From positions 2,078,605 through 2,142,604 of the forward strand of contig JAHBTE010000001.1 of assembly GCA_019638675.1 (NCBI GenBank): a stretch of 64,000 nt of DNA. Direction: 5' to 3'. The stretch is from Fimbriimonadaceae bacterium. Lineage in GTDB: Bacteria; Armatimonadota; Fimbriimonadia; Fimbriimonadales; Fimbriimonadaceae. Numbering within the stretch: position 1 is the stretch's first letter; every line of letters begins with the position of its first letter. Below, piece after piece: positions 16,205-25,308 of the stretch. The notes under the pieces are model-generated. The model did not search any database, was not told where the DNA came from, and worked only from the letters and a program-made list of their open reading frames with translations. The position numbers and the translations under genes are program-made.

Positions 16205-16999
16205 TTGGCATCATTGCCGCTGATAGACCGTCTAGAATTCAAGAAAGTGAGCGCATTGGGGCAAGAACTGGGCACTCAGGATTCCAGAACTGCGATTCTC
16301 GGGGTTCCTGTGAACGCATCTACGATGGACGAAACCATTGATGGATTTGAAAAGCTTATCTTGACCGGCGAGCCTCATATTGTCGTAACGGCTGACGCTT
16401 CAGGAATTGTAATTGCTCAAGAAGACCCTGAGCTATTGGCTATTTACCGATCTGCAAGCTGGGTCACGGCTGATAGTAACGGTGTTGTTTGGGCTTTGCG
16501 ACGAAAAGGAATCGAAACCGAGCGGGTGAGTGGAGTTGATGTTGCCGACCGCTTATTCGCCCTGAGTGCTCAAAAAGGCTATCGAGTTTTTCTGCTTGGT
16601 TCTTCGCCAGGGGTTGCGGAAGAAGCGGCGGAGAGAATCCGGCTTAAGCACCCTGGTTGCAACATAGTTGGTACACGTCATGGCTTTTTCCCAGCGGATG
16701 ACGACAAGTTAGTTGCTGAAGAAGTAGCTCCTTTTGAACCAGATATTTTATTAGTTGCGATGGGCATTCCTCGGCAGGAAAAGTTTATTGCCGCGACTCA
16801 AGAAATCATTAAAGCAAAAGTCGCAATTGGAGTAGGAGGCACACTGGATGTGATGAGCGGTCGCGTGAAACGGGCTCCTGCGATTATTCAAAAAATGAAG
16901 CTGGAATGGCTTTGGCGCACCTTACTCAACCCGAAAAAGTTTTCAAAAGCTAAGACCTTGCCGAAGTTCGCAAGTCTGGTTTTACGTAACAAGGAATGA
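16205..16999 (+). CDS. WecG/TagA/CpsF family glycosyltransferase
   Basis: The 264-residue protein belongs to the GT26 family that adds N-acetylmannosamine or its uronic acid to lipid-linked sugars for wall or surface polysaccharides. Visible marks are ILGVPVNASTMDETID near residue 29, VTADSNGVVWALRRKG, the VFLLGSSPGVAEEAA glycine-rich loop, and the C-terminal PRQEKFI and GVGGTLDVMSGRVKRAP segments. The TTG at 16205 is the best available start; no ATG precedes the conserved region, so the N-terminus is uncertain. The stop overlaps the ATG of the cobalamin adenosyltransferase gene. Confidence 0.88.
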   Translation: MASLPLIDRLEFKKVSALGQELGTQDSRTAILGVPVNASTMDETIDGFEKLILTGEPHIVVTADASGIVIAQEDPELLAIYRSASWVTADSNGVVWALRRKGIETERVSGVDVADRLFALSAQKGYRVFLLGSSPGVAEEAAERIRLKHPGCNIVGTRHGFFPADDDKLVAEEVAPFEPDILLVAMGIPRQEKFIAATQEIIKAKVAIGVGGTLDVMSGRVKRAPAIIQKMKLEWLWRTLLNPKKFSKAKTLPKFASLVLRNKE

Positions 17000-17535
17000 A
17001 AATTTACACAAAGACTGGCGACGATGGTACATCGGGCAATTTGCTTGGCGAGCGGCGCAAGAAGGATGATCTACTATTCGCAGTTCTAGGAGACTTTGAC
17101 GAGCTCAATGCCTGCCTTGGATTAGTAGCTGGGGCGCAGGATTTGGATGCGCGAACCTTAGAAATTCAATCTTATATTTTTGATCTCGGTGCTGAAGTCG
17201 CTTCACTTTCTCGCGATGTCCGCTTTGTCGCGAACGATATTGAGGGCGAAATCGCTCAATTAGAACAGGATATCGACGACATGGTGGCGCAGCTTCCAGA
17301 GTTAACGAATTTCATTCTTCCGGGCGGAAGCATGGCTTCGCAATACGCTCATTTAGCTCGTGCGGTTTGCCGCCGGCTAGAGCGATCCATGGTTGCACTG
17401 CAAAACGACGAATCCAACTCGCTCAGACCAGAAGTAGTACAATGGGTTAACCGATTTTCGGACTGGCTGTTTACTCTGGCGCGGTTTGAAAACTACTCCC
17501 GGGGCATTGAAGACCCAATTTGGACGAAAAAATGA
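16996..17535 (+). CDS. PduO-type ATP:cob(I)alamin adenosyltransferase
   Basis: The 179-residue product transfers the adenosyl group of ATP to cob(I)alamin to form coenzyme B12. It has the N-terminal ATP motif TKTGDDGTSG, the GDFDELNACLG region and, near residue 120-135, ARAVCRRLERSM, which match the PduO/MMAB fold. Length is typical of the single-domain form. It overlaps the glycosyltransferase and the next gene by 4 bases on each side. No B12-dependent enzyme is in the window. Confidence 0.92.
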   Translation: MKIYTKTGDDGTSGNLLGERRKKDDLLFAVLGDFDELNACLGLVAGAQDLDARTLEIQSYIFDLGAEVASLSRDVRFVANDIEGEIAQLEQDIDDMVAQLPELTNFILPGGSMASQYAHLARAVCRRLERSMVALQNDESNSLRPEVVQWVNRFSDWLFTLARFENYSRGIEDPIWTKK

Positions 17536-18284
17536 TTACCTCACTCATCGCTTCTGTTCTCATCAACTCAAGTCCGTCAATGACTCCTGCCCAGCAAAGC
17601 GGAGCACAGATTGTTTCTAATTGTCTGGCCCGATATTATGGCCGAGCGAACTTAGGGGGAGTTATTCAGTCGAAATTTGAGGTCGGAAACAAAAAAGTGA
17701 CAGTGGCGACGAAAATTCAAGTTTCCAATCCCAACTTAATTTTCTTAGAACAAAAAACAAGTGAGTCGCCGCAAGCGTTTCGGTTAGTTTCTGATGGAGA
17801 GCAGTTTGCATACCCAATGGAAACAAGTTGGGGCGATAAAAAGGAATATCGACCAGTTCAAGAGCCGATTGAACAGCGCGACGGAACATATTTGACTGTG
17901 GAAGCACTGTACGGCGTAGTCGCTGACCGTTTACCAGATCGCTCAATTCCTCTAGATATAGTTATGAACCGGGAGCGAGATTTGGTTGCCATTCAAGGAT
18001 TCCTTAAGGATTTCAAATACTATGGCGAAGCTGAGTTGAACGGCGAAAAGGTTGATATTGTTACCTGCAAGGTCAGAAGAACTCCAACAACTGATTACAC
18101 ATTGGAAGGTGCCTTTTACATCAGCAAAAAAGGAGACTTGCGAAAGTTTGATACCGCCGAGAAAACTATCCAAAACAATAAAGAAATTGTTTTCCGAATG
18201 AGTTGGGATGTAAACGTGTGGGTCAACGAAAAGGAACGTCTCGATAAGGGTCTGTTTAACCTCCAGCGCATGATGGATAAGTGA
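17532..18284 (+). CDS. Exported LolA-like/DUF2092-type protein
   Basis: The ATG at 17532 overlaps the adenosyltransferase stop (ATGA) and gives about 250 residues with an N-terminal hydrophobic stretch (ITSLIASVLINSS) that looks like a short signal peptide. The rest is beta-rich, with VATKIQVSNPNLIFLEQK and YYGEAELNGEKVDIVTCKV, similar in layout to DUF2092 and LolA-like periplasmic proteins that carry lipids or lipoproteins. I assign this from layout rather than strict motifs, so the family is tentative. It stands last in the three-gene set with the glycosyltransferase. Confidence 0.6.
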   Translation: MITSLIASVLINSSPSMTPAQQSGAQIVSNCLARYYGRANLGGVIQSKFEVGNKKVTVATKIQVSNPNLIFLEQKTSESPQAFRLVSDGEQFAYPMETSWGDKKEYRPVQEPIEQRDGTYLTVEALYGVVADRLPDRSIPLDIVMNRERDLVAIQGFLKDFKYYGEAELNGEKVDIVTCKVRRTPTTDYTLEGAFYISKKGDLRKFDTAEKTIQNNKEIVFRMSWDVNVWVNEKERLDKGLFNLQRMMDK

Positions 18285-18344
18285 GCATCATTTGAGACTA
18301 CTGGGCAATCTTTACTTTTAGTGTAAGATTGAGTTGTGGTCGAA

Positions 18345-18587
18345 ATGACTGAGAAAATCCTCAAGGCGAAAGATCTTAAACGCGGCATGAAGGCTCGCGT
18401 AGTGAGCATAAACGAAGAGGAGGATGTTTGTCCCCGGTTGCTAGAACTTGGTCTATTTCCTGGTACAGAATTTCAAGTCGTTAAAATTGCCCCATTGGGT
18501 GACCCAATAGAAATTAATCTTCACGGCTATAAGCTGTGCATTCGAAGAAGCGAAGCAGGGTGTCTGCGACTTGTTGAACTCGATTGA
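18345..18587 (+). CDS. feoA: FeoA family ferrous iron transport protein
   Basis: This small SH3-like protein (80 residues from the ATG at 18345; a GTG at 18336 would add three) shows the FeoA pattern: a hydrophobic start, CPRLLELGLFPGTEFQVV in the middle and PIEINLHGYKLCIRRSEA near the end. It is thought to bind FeoB and support Fe(II) uptake. Its stop lies 17 bases inside the start of feoB, so the two are translationally coupled. Confidence 0.9.
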   Translation: MTEKILKAKDLKRGMKARVVSINEEEDVCPRLLELGLFPGTEFQVVKIAPLGDPIEINLHGYKLCIRRSEAGCLRLVELD

Positions 18588-20733
18588 CCTTCCAAAGTCT
18601 GCAAGAGCTTTGCCGCAAATTGCCTTAGTAGGTAATCCTAATGCAGGCAAAACTAGCCTTTTCAATGCGCTCACTGGTTCGCGCCAAAAAATCGGGAATT
18701 ATCCTGGTGTAACTGTAGAGAAGATTGTTGGATCGCTCGAACTGGACGGTGTTCAGCACGAACTCTTAGATGTTCCAGGGCTATATTCACTGACTGCTAT
18801 TTCCACTGATGAAGAGGTTGCTATTGATGCTTTATTAGAATCTGGTCAAGCTCCTGACTTAGTGATTTATGTTTTGGATGCCTCTAATCTTGAGCGCAAC
18901 CTTTTTCTGTTTTCACAACTCGCTGAAACTGACCTTAATGTCATCGTTGCTTTAACCCTGACCGATGTGGTGAAGCGAGAACAGGGCGAGATTGACCTTG
19001 CCGCTCTATCCAGCCACTTAGGCTGTGAAGTGATTCCTGTAGTTGCATACAAAGAAACAGGGATAGCTCAGCTCAAGGATGCAATGGTGAGGGCCTTAGC
19101 AGACCCTCGGGAGTTGGAACTCGACGTAGGATTCCCACAGATCGTATTAGAGTCTGCCGACCGCGTGGTTGACCAGATGAACCGCTGGGGAGTTGACCTC
19201 AAGCGCAAAGATGCTCGTTGTGTTTTGCTTGACGAGCACTGCACCACTGGCGATCGTTTTCGAGAAATTCCCGAGCTTTGGAACGTTGTTGAAGAAGAAC
19301 GCGCCAAGATTTTTGGACACACTGTTCAAGCGAAAACAGTGGACGCTCAGTCGCGCTATGCATGGGCTTCAAAAGTAAAACGGGATTCCTACATTGGGCC
19401 GACTGTACCGAGGAAATTTACAAAATCTGATCGGATAGATGCGGTTTTGACGCATCGGTTTTTTGGATTAGTTTTCTTTTTGCTTTTGATGTACGGGGTG
19501 TTTCAATCCATATACACGCTTGCGGCTCCATTTATGGACATCATTGATGGCGGCAAGACTGCATTTGCAGATTTCGTGTCGCCCATGCTTTCCGGAGCAC
19601 CAGCAGTGCAAAGCTTGGTCGTAGATGGGATTATTGAGGGAATTGGAAGTGTGATTATCTTCTTGCCTCAAATCATGATTCTGTTTTTGTTTATCGCGAT
19701 TTTGGAAGGTACCGGATATCTAGCGAGAGCCGCTTTTCTAATGGATCGTCTGCTTGGGTGGTGCGGGTTGAACGGGCGCGCATTTATTCCCCTGTTGAGT
19801 AGCTTTGCTTGCGCGATTCCTGGGGTTATGGCAGCCCGCGTAATGCCCGATCAGCGAAGCCGCTTGATGACAGTGCTTGTGGCACCGCTGATGAGTTGTT
19901 CAGCGCGGTTGCCCGTCTATATGCTTCTCATTGGAGCAGTAATTGAACCTCGCTATGGCCCGATTTGGGCTGGATTCTCGCTATTCCTGATGCACTTCAT
20001 CGGGCTTGCGGTTGCTATTCCTGTGGTTCTGGTTCTGAATAAGGGAATCTTTAAAGGAAAGCGGTTGCCTTTTATGATGGAGCTTCCTAAGTATCAGTGG
20101 CCCCGCTGGAAAGATGTATTGCTCACCGTTGTGTCCCGCGCTAAAGTGTTCTTGGTCACTGCGGGGACGATCATTTTTGCGATGACAGTTATTATTTGGG
20201 CTTTGCTTTACTTCCCGCGCGGCGATGAAAAGGCTTATAGTGCCGAGTGGGTTGCCCAAGGCAAGGTTACTCAAGGGGCTGAGTTTGAGCATTACTTAGA
20301 AATGCGCCAACGCGAAGATTCAATTCTTGGTCGCTTTGGACGGACAATTGAACCTGTATTCAAGCCCGCTGGTTTCGACTGGAGGTTAACAACGGCTATC
20401 TTGGCGGCCTTTCCGGCAAGAGAAGTTGTCGTCCCAGCCATGGGAATCCTTTTCGGCAGTGGTAGCGATATTGAAGGTGAAGAACAAGAAGCTTCGCTAA
20501 TGAACTCAATTAATTCAGCGAAGTGGCCCGATGGTCGGCCGCTGATGACTCCATGGACGGCGGCGAGCCTCATGGTGTTCTTTGCTTTGTGTTGCCAGTG
20601 TATGGCCACCCTCGCGGCAATCAAGCGCGAAACAAATAGTTGGAAATGGGCCGCATTTGCCTTTGGTTACATGACGGCTTTGGCGTATGTATTAAGTATT
20701 GCTGTGTATCAAATCGGGAGCCGGTTCGGATGA
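18571..20733 (+). CDS. feoB: Ferrous iron transporter FeoB
   Basis: FeoB imports Fe(II) across the cytoplasmic membrane. The 720-residue protein has an N-terminal G domain with GNPNAGKTSLFN (residues 17-28), the switch GNYPGVTVEK and G3 DVPGLYSL, a helical domain, then about ten membrane segments with the Gate motifs (for example SSFACAIPGVMAAR and SCSARLPVYML). TTG codons at 18571 and 18574 are the only starts that keep the G domain, and they overlap feoA. The downstream Cys-rich protein overlaps by 4 bases. Iron regulation (Fur box) was not apparent upstream. Confidence 0.95.
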   Translation: MLNSIDLPKSARALPQIALVGNPNAGKTSLFNALTGSRQKIGNYPGVTVEKIVGSLELDGVQHELLDVPGLYSLTAISTDEEVAIDALLESGQAPDLVIYVLDASNLERNLFLFSQLAETDLNVIVALTLTDVVKREQGEIDLAALSSHLGCEVIPVVAYKETGIAQLKDAMVRALADPRELELDVGFPQIVLESADRVVDQMNRWGVDLKRKDARCVLLDEHCTTGDRFREIPELWNVVEEERAKIFGHTVQAKTVDAQSRYAWASKVKRDSYIGPTVPRKFTKSDRIDAVLTHRFFGLVFFLLLMYGVFQSIYTLAAPFMDIIDGGKTAFADFVSPMLSGAPAVQSLVVDGIIEGIGSVIIFLPQIMILFLFIAILEGTGYLARAAFLMDRLLGWCGLNGRAFIPLLSSFACAIPGVMAARVMPDQRSRLMTVLVAPLMSCSARLPVYMLLIGAVIEPRYGPIWAGFSLFLMHFIGLAVAIPVVLVLNKGIFKGKRLPFMMELPKYQWPRWKDVLLTVVSRAKVFLVTAGTIIFAMTVIIWALLYFPRGDEKAYSAEWVAQGKVTQGAEFEHYLEMRQREDSILGRFGRTIEPVFKPAGFDWRLTTAILAAFPAREVVVPAMGILFGSGSDIEGEEQEASLMNSINSAKWPDGRPLMTPWTAASLMVFFALCCQCMATLAAIKRETNSWKWAAFAFGYMTALAYVLSIAVYQIGSRFG

Positions 20734-20894
20734 GCCTGCCAGAAATTTTTACAATAGCAATCGTAGTTGGTGTCGCGGTACTGTTCGTTGTACGGCGGGC
20801 ACTGGCTTCTGTAAAGGGTGAAAAGGGAAGTTGTAAGTCCTGCGGGGATACTTGTGGATGCGAGATCAAGAATCAACTGAACTCCCGGAAATAA
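20730..20894 (+). CDS. FeoB-associated Cys-rich membrane protein
   Basis: A 54-residue protein starting at the ATG that overlaps the feoB stop (ATGA). It has one membrane segment (about residues 7-25) and a short tail with CKSCGDTCGC, which is the pattern of the small FeoB-associated Cys-rich proteins. These are thought to help FeoB, perhaps as metal-binding partners. The last 37 bases overlap the start of the next gene in another frame. Confidence 0.82.
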   Translation: MSLPEIFTIAIVVGVAVLFVVRRALASVKGEKGSCKSCGDTCGCEIKNQLNSRK

Positions 20895-21865
20895 ATACTC
20901 TTGTTCGCCAAAGAATTAAATTTGACTTCGGCTGGCAAAAGCGCTTTTTGTTGATTTACTTTTTAGTGATCACAGTTATTTTTATTTATAGCCCGGAAGA
21001 ATTTGCGGCGATTACAGTTTTTCCTTCGTGGGCGTGGTGCCTGCTTGGTTTCACATTTTTGGTGAGAATTCCTCTGAAGAAATGGCTGAGCAACCTGAAG
21101 TTTGCATTGATAGCTGTTATCCCAGTTCTCATGCTTACCTCTGAAGAAGTTTACGCACCCTTACGTGGAGTTCTTCATTCTACTGATACTGCTGAGCCGT
21201 GGATCACATCCTTGAACTGCGCTGGCGGCATGATTGAGGCCGCGGAAGAAGCTGTAGCCACTGGCTCTCCAATTATCTTATTGCAAGAATCGCCTTCCCG
21301 CAAGGATCTACTGATTCTTGCTGAGAAAGAGGGCTATAGAGTTGATTGGGGCATAGACGCATCGGTTCTTACTAAGTTTGAGGATCAGCAAAAGTCTGCT
21401 AAACCGATAGTTATCAAGGAGCAAAACTTCACTTTGGTCGCCATTGACAACGACCTTGTCATTGTCTCTCTTCGCCTACAGCCGCCAATTTTTAGGCTTG
21501 ATCTTTGGAATCCTGAGTGCTGGACATCTCAAACTCAGAACCTGCGATCACGGAAGGATGAACTACGCGAGGTAGTTAAGGTGGTAAGGTCTACAACGAG
21601 CAAGATGGGCTCAATTGACTTCGATCCACTCATTATCGTCGGAGGGGACTTTAATGCAATTCCTTCTCAACTTCGAGTTGAGCCTTATCAATTAATGGAC
21701 TACGGGGACTCAATGGGAGTTGGGTGGATTGGGACAGCGGTGAATGACTTTCCGCTAGCTCGGATTGATCGAGTGTGGTCAAATGGAATGGATACTGATG
21801 TCTCTATGTTACTTGTCAAAAAAACCATGAATTCAGACCACCGGATGGTTGTGGTCTACAGATAA
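20858..21865 (+). CDS. Membrane-anchored endonuclease/exonuclease/phosphatase family protein
   Basis: The protein has about 335 residues. Residues 25-95 contain two or three hydrophobic segments (YFLVITVIFIYS, TVFPSWAWCLLGFTFLV and FALIAVIPVLMLTS). The C-terminal half is an EEP fold: GGDFNAIPSQL near residue 262, RIDRVWSN, and SDHRMVVV at the end, which supply catalytic Asp, Asn and His. It begins 37 bases before the end of the Cys-rich gene, so it is part of the feo transcript, though a role in iron handling is not evident. It could be a phosphodiesterase or nuclease at the cell surface. Confidence 0.75.
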   Translation: MRDQESTELPEINTLVRQRIKFDFGWQKRFLLIYFLVITVIFIYSPEEFAAITVFPSWAWCLLGFTFLVRIPLKKWLSNLKFALIAVIPVLMLTSEEVYAPLRGVLHSTDTAEPWITSLNCAGGMIEAAEEAVATGSPIILLQESPSRKDLLILAEKEGYRVDWGIDASVLTKFEDQQKSAKPIVIKEQNFTLVAIDNDLVIVSLRLQPPIFRLDLWNPECWTSQTQNLRSRKDELREVVKVVRSTTSKMGSIDFDPLIIVGGDFNAIPSQLRVEPYQLMDYGDSMGVGWIGTAVNDFPLARIDRVWSNGMDTDVSMLLVKKTMNSDHRMVVVYR

Positions 21866-21908
21866 GAATCCCCAGCTAGCGCAAACCAGCCAGGGATTGA
21901 ATTGAGAA

Positions 21909-22436
21909 CTATTCTTTTTCGACTTGGGTGAAGTCGAGTTCGACCGGAGTATCGCGACCGAAGATTGAGATCATAACCTTGATCTTTTCGCGGTCGGCGT
22001 TGACTTCTTCAATACGTCCAGCGTAATCCAAGAACGGGCCATCGATAATTCGAACCATGTCTGCCTTGTTGAACGCAACCTTGGGAGCTTCCAGGCTTTG
22101 TTCAAGGTTGTTCATGATGCGCTTGACCTCGTAATCTTCGAGCGGAACAGGTTTGTTTCCGCTGCTCACGAAGCCAGTGACACCACTCGTGCCTTTCACG
22201 AGCTTGAAGGTTTCTTCGCTGAGGTTCATTTGAACCAGGATGTAACCAGGGAAGACTTTACGATCAACTTCAACTCGTTTGCCATTACGGGTGGTCAGTT
22301 CTTTTTCAGTTGGAATCAAGATTTCGTAGATATCTAAACCCCAAGCCCCTTCAAGTTCTGCTCGTCGGGTGAGGAGTTCTTTTACTTTCTTTTCGTGTCC
22401 AGAAATGGTATGGACGGCGTACCAGGCTCGTGCCAT
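21909..22436 (-). CDS. nusG: Transcription termination/antitermination factor NusG
   Basis: The 175-residue protein has an N-terminal NGN domain (ARAWYAVHTISGHEKKVKELL, then KVFPGYILVQM) and a C-terminal KOW motif (VRIIDGPFLDYAGRIEEVN). It binds RNA polymerase and couples transcription to translation or Rho. The gene overlaps secE at the TAATG junction, the usual secE-nusG order. The ribosomal protein genes that often follow are not present on this side, so the cluster is cut after nusG. Confidence 0.96.
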   Translation of the reverse strand: MARAWYAVHTISGHEKKVKELLTRRAELEGAWGLDIYEILIPTEKELTTRNGKRVEVDRKVFPGYILVQMNLSEETFKLVKGTSGVTGFVSSGNKPVPLEDYEVKRIMNNLEQSLEAPKVAFNKADMVRIIDGPFLDYAGRIEEVNADREKIKVMISIFGRDTPVELDFTQVEKE

Positions 22437-22702
22437 TAGTGAACCCTCAACATCCTAAAGATTTGGTCAATTCCGATGGAAAGAATATACAGAATGCCGG
22501 TAACGAGCACGCAGACACCTAAAACTGTTCCCGTCAGACGGGTGGTTTCTTGCGGTGTTGGCCAAGTGACTTGGCGGCTTTCGCGCTGAACATCCTTTAA
22601 AAATGTCCTCGGCCCCCGGCGGGAAGTCGGGGATGGCATTTTTGCCGATGCTTTCGGCTTCGTGCTCTTTACTTCGTCAGTATCCTTTGTCATGATTTCC
22701 AA
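22436..22702 (-). CDS. secE: Preprotein translocase subunit SecE
   Basis: The 88-residue protein has a basic, Pro- and Ser-rich N-terminus and one C-terminal membrane segment (about residues 57-80) preceded by FLKDVQRESRQVTWPTPQET, the amphipathic helix conserved in SecE. It is the small essential subunit of SecYEG. The ATG at 22693 is an alternative start three codons in. No tRNA-Trp or rpmG is found upstream; instead a hairpin and greA precede it. Confidence 0.93.
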   Translation of the reverse strand: MEIMTKDTDEVKSTKPKASAKMPSPTSRRGPRTFLKDVQRESRQVTWPTPQETTRLTGTVLGVCVLVTGILYILSIGIDQIFRMLRVH

Positions 22703-22737
22703 TGCGGCCGCGAGGCCTAAAAGAGGGGATAAAACGA

Positions 22738-22769
22738 ATATACCACTGCGCTAGAACGCAGTGGTATAT
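22738..22769 (-). terminator. Terminator downstream of greA
   Basis: A perfect 13-bp stem (22738-22750 with 22757-22769) with a 6-base loop lies between greA and secE; on the minus strand it is followed by TTCGTTTTAT. It separates the greA transcript from secE-nusG. Confidence 0.75.
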
Positions 22770-22799
22770 GTGGTAGGTCGGAATCTGCGAAATTACAAA

Positions 22800-23297
22800 T
22801 TAGGCAGAGATCTTTTTGATCTTGTATTTCAGGATGCCAACTGGCGCCTCGAATTCAGCCGTTTCACCCGATTTTAAGCCAAGAAGAGCTTCACCCATCG
22901 GTGATTCTTCGCTAATCAGGTCTTCATCGGCGTTTGCTTCGATGCTGGCAACAATCCGAATGTCAAAGCTGAAATCTCGCTCTACGTCTTCAACCGTTAC
23001 TTTGGAGCCAAGTCCAACATAATCTGTTGGGATTCGATCAGCTTCTAAGATTTCCGCACCAGAAAGAATGGTTTTCAGTTCGGTAATGCGGCTTTCCACC
23101 ATCGCTTGTTCGATCTTGATTTCATCCAGTTCGTTGTTGTCTTCACTGAATTCGCCGTGATCTTTGCTCTCGCGGATGCGGGCAGCGATTTCCGCTCGCT
23201 TAGTTACAGTTAATTGCTGCAACTCAGCTTTGAGCCTTGCGTGTCCGGCGGCCGTGAGTAGGACCGGGGCACTCTGTTCTAATTCTAACTCTTCCAT
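22800..23297 (-). CDS. greA: Transcription elongation factor GreA
   Basis: GreA rescues backtracked RNA polymerase by stimulating transcript cleavage. The 165-residue protein has the N-terminal coiled coil with the acidic tip (ESKDHGEFSEDNNELDEIK) and the C-terminal FKBP-like domain (SEESPMGEALLGLKSGETAEFE). Length is typical. It is monocistronic with a TATAAT -10 match at 23331-23336 upstream but no clear -35. Confidence 0.95.
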   Translation of the reverse strand: MEELELEQSAPVLLTAAGHARLKAELQQLTVTKRAEIAARIRESKDHGEFSEDNNELDEIKIEQAMVESRITELKTILSGAEILEADRIPTDYVGLGSKVTVEDVERDFSFDIRIVASIEANADEDLISEESPMGEALLGLKSGETAEFEAPVGILKYKIKKISA

Positions 23298-23480
23298 AGA
23301 TTTCGCTTTCCGCTTCTCAGGGAGACGCGTATTATATCGGCTCCGTTTGCTCCTTTACGTAGATTTGTTGTTTTTGTTCCACATAGTAGGCCTGCCGAGC
23401 TAAAAATTCTCTAAGCCTTTGTGGGGATTTCATCCAAAGACGGTAAGGGAACAAGATTCGGTTCAGGTCATACTTGCAAC

Positions 23481-24203
23481 GTGCGATTCGGCATTTTGAT
23501 CTTTTTGGTGGGAGTCTTCACCACGGGTTGGGCGCAGGATGGAAATTCTCAGCAGGGTGAAGCAGAAATTCCGTTCAGTATGCCGCCCCAGGTTTTCGTG
23601 ACCGTCGTCAAGCCACAAATCGGATCAGACTTAGTTACGGTCACGGCGAGGGAGGAGGACTACAATCCAGCGCTACTCAAGTTTCAGTGCCAGCAAGTGG
23701 GGAAATTTGCCGGATCAGAAAGCCGTGGCATAGAAATCAAAGGGGCTAATATCGGTAGCCAAGGCGCGTCAGGCTTGGTTCGCGCTACTTTTGCGTGCGA
23801 TGGTTTAATTAATCGCGAAAATAAATCTTTGAACATCGATGCGATTGTGAAAGCATTTTTGGGAAGCCCAAAGCCGATGATCTCAAGTTTCCTCATTCAG
23901 TTTGAAGGCGAGGAAGCTGGGCCGCAAACAATTCGGCGGATAGTGAATCAACAGTACATGCTTGAGGGTAAAAACTTAACGAACCCGACGGGGTTAGAGT
24001 ACCGAGTAGAAGTGCTGACGCAGGATACTCGGGCTTTCACGATCCCTGGTTCACTTTCTGAAGTTCCAAAAGTAAAAGAAACACAGCCAACGAACAAACT
24101 TCATCCACTTGTGATTCCGTCGCTTGTTGTGGGGTTAATTGCGGCGAGTGCTTTGGTATACTTCGCGGTGCTTCGTCCAAGGCCCAAGCCCCGGGGCAAA
24201 TGA
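23481..24203 (+). CDS. Secreted, C-terminally anchored protein ahead of pilT genes, unknown
   Basis: From the GTG at 23481 the protein has about 240 residues: a signal peptide (RFGILIFLVGVFTTGWAQ), a mature region with several Cys residues and beta-strand patterns (KFQCQQVGKFAG and LVRATFACDGL), and one C-terminal membrane segment (residues about 211-228) with a basic tail RPRPKPRGK. A longer frame starting at 23421 would add 20 polar residues in front of the signal peptide and is less likely. It precedes the three pilT genes by 12 bases, so it may take part in pilus or surface motility, but no family is recognised. Confidence 0.6.
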   Translation: MRFGILIFLVGVFTTGWAQDGNSQQGEAEIPFSMPPQVFVTVVKPQIGSDLVTVTAREEDYNPALLKFQCQQVGKFAGSESRGIEIKGANIGSQGASGLVRATFACDGLINRENKSLNIDAIVKAFLGSPKPMISSFLIQFEGEEAGPQTIRRIVNQQYMLEGKNLTNPTGLEYRVEVLTQDTRAFTIPGSLSEVPKVKETQPTNKLHPLVIPSLVVGLIAASALVYFAVLRPRPKPRGK

Positions 24204-24215
24204 GAGATTCTTGAA

Positions 24216-25295
24216 ATGCGTGACGTAAATTCAGTAACACTTCGCGAGCTAGTTGAAATTGCCTACAACGAAACCGCTTCTGACATTTTCATTAAAGTGA
24301 ACAGCCGCCCTCGAATGAAGCAGCACAGCTTCGTTCGTGATATTCCAGGCGAATGGCCAGTCTTGGGGGATGAAGATGTCACCCGCATTATCCGCGAGGT
24401 TATGACTGAGCGCCAGTACAACCAGTTTCTCGATAAAAACGAAATGGACTTAGCGTTCGTTCTCGAAGGGAAGTGCCGGGTGCGAACCAACGTTTACAGC
24501 CAACGAGGATCTATGGCTGCGGTTTGCCGGGTCGTTCCAAGCCGAATCCGAACTTTGGAAGAACTTGGTCTTCCTCCATCACTTTCAGAAGTAACTAAAA
24601 ACCGACAAGGATTGGTACTCGTGACTGGTCCAACGGGTTCCGGTAAGACGACGACTCTTGCGGCTCTGATTGACATCATTAACGAGCAACGCCGAGCGCA
24701 CATCGTTACCATCGAAGACCCGCTCGAAGTTGAGCACCAAGATAAGAACTGCTACGTCAGCCAACGCGAAATCGGTATCGACACGGAAGACTTTTATCCG
24801 GCAATGCGCGCAGTCGTTCGGGAAGCTCCTGACGTCATCCTCGTTGGTGAAATGCGGGATACCACCACAATGAACGTTGCACTTCAAGCTGGTGAAACCG
24901 GTCACTTGGTTTTCTCTACTGTTCACACTGCTTCGGCTTACGAAACTCTCGACCGAATTATCAACATGTTCCCGCCGCATGAAAAGATTCACCTTTGTCA
25001 GCGGCTTTCCAACTCATTGCAGGCAGTTATTGCGCAGAAGTTGGTTCCACGGGCGGATGGCAACGGACGGGTTGTTGCCGCAGAAATCTTGATTTGTACG
25101 CCAACCGTTAGTAAAGCAATTGAAGACGGACACTTTGGAGACATTTACCACCACATGAACGAAGGCGGATTCTGGGGAATGCAGACCATGAACCAATCGC
25201 TCGCTCGTTACGTTAAGGCGGGAATCGTTACGGAGGACGTTGCTTACAACTACGCAGGAATCCTCTCTGAATTGAAACAAATGCTTCGTCGCTAG
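24216..25295 (+). CDS. PilT-family type IV pilus retraction ATPase, divergent copy
   Basis: The 359-residue ATPase powers pilus retraction. It shows ASDIFIKVNSRPRMK at the N-terminus, Walker A GPTGSGKTTT near residue 133, the Asp box, Walker B DVILVGEMRD near residue 207 and the His box TGHLVFSTVHT. The conserved PilT motif AIRNLIRE is absent here (TVSKAIED), so this copy differs from the two that follow and may be a PilU-like accessory enzyme. It is 12 bases after the secreted protein gene and 13 bases before the next pilT. Confidence 0.9.
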   Translation: MRDVNSVTLRELVEIAYNETASDIFIKVNSRPRMKQHSFVRDIPGEWPVLGDEDVTRIIREVMTERQYNQFLDKNEMDLAFVLEGKCRVRTNVYSQRGSMAAVCRVVPSRIRTLEELGLPPSLSEVTKNRQGLVLVTGPTGSGKTTTLAALIDIINEQRRAHIVTIEDPLEVEHQDKNCYVSQREIGIDTEDFYPAMRAVVREAPDVILVGEMRDTTTMNVALQAGETGHLVFSTVHTASAYETLDRIINMFPPHEKIHLCQRLSNSLQAVIAQKLVPRADGNGRVVAAEILICTPTVSKAIEDGHFGDIYHHMNEGGFWGMQTMNQSLARYVKAGIVTEDVAYNYAGILSELKQMLRR

Positions 25296-25308
25296 GATCA
25301 AACGGGCG

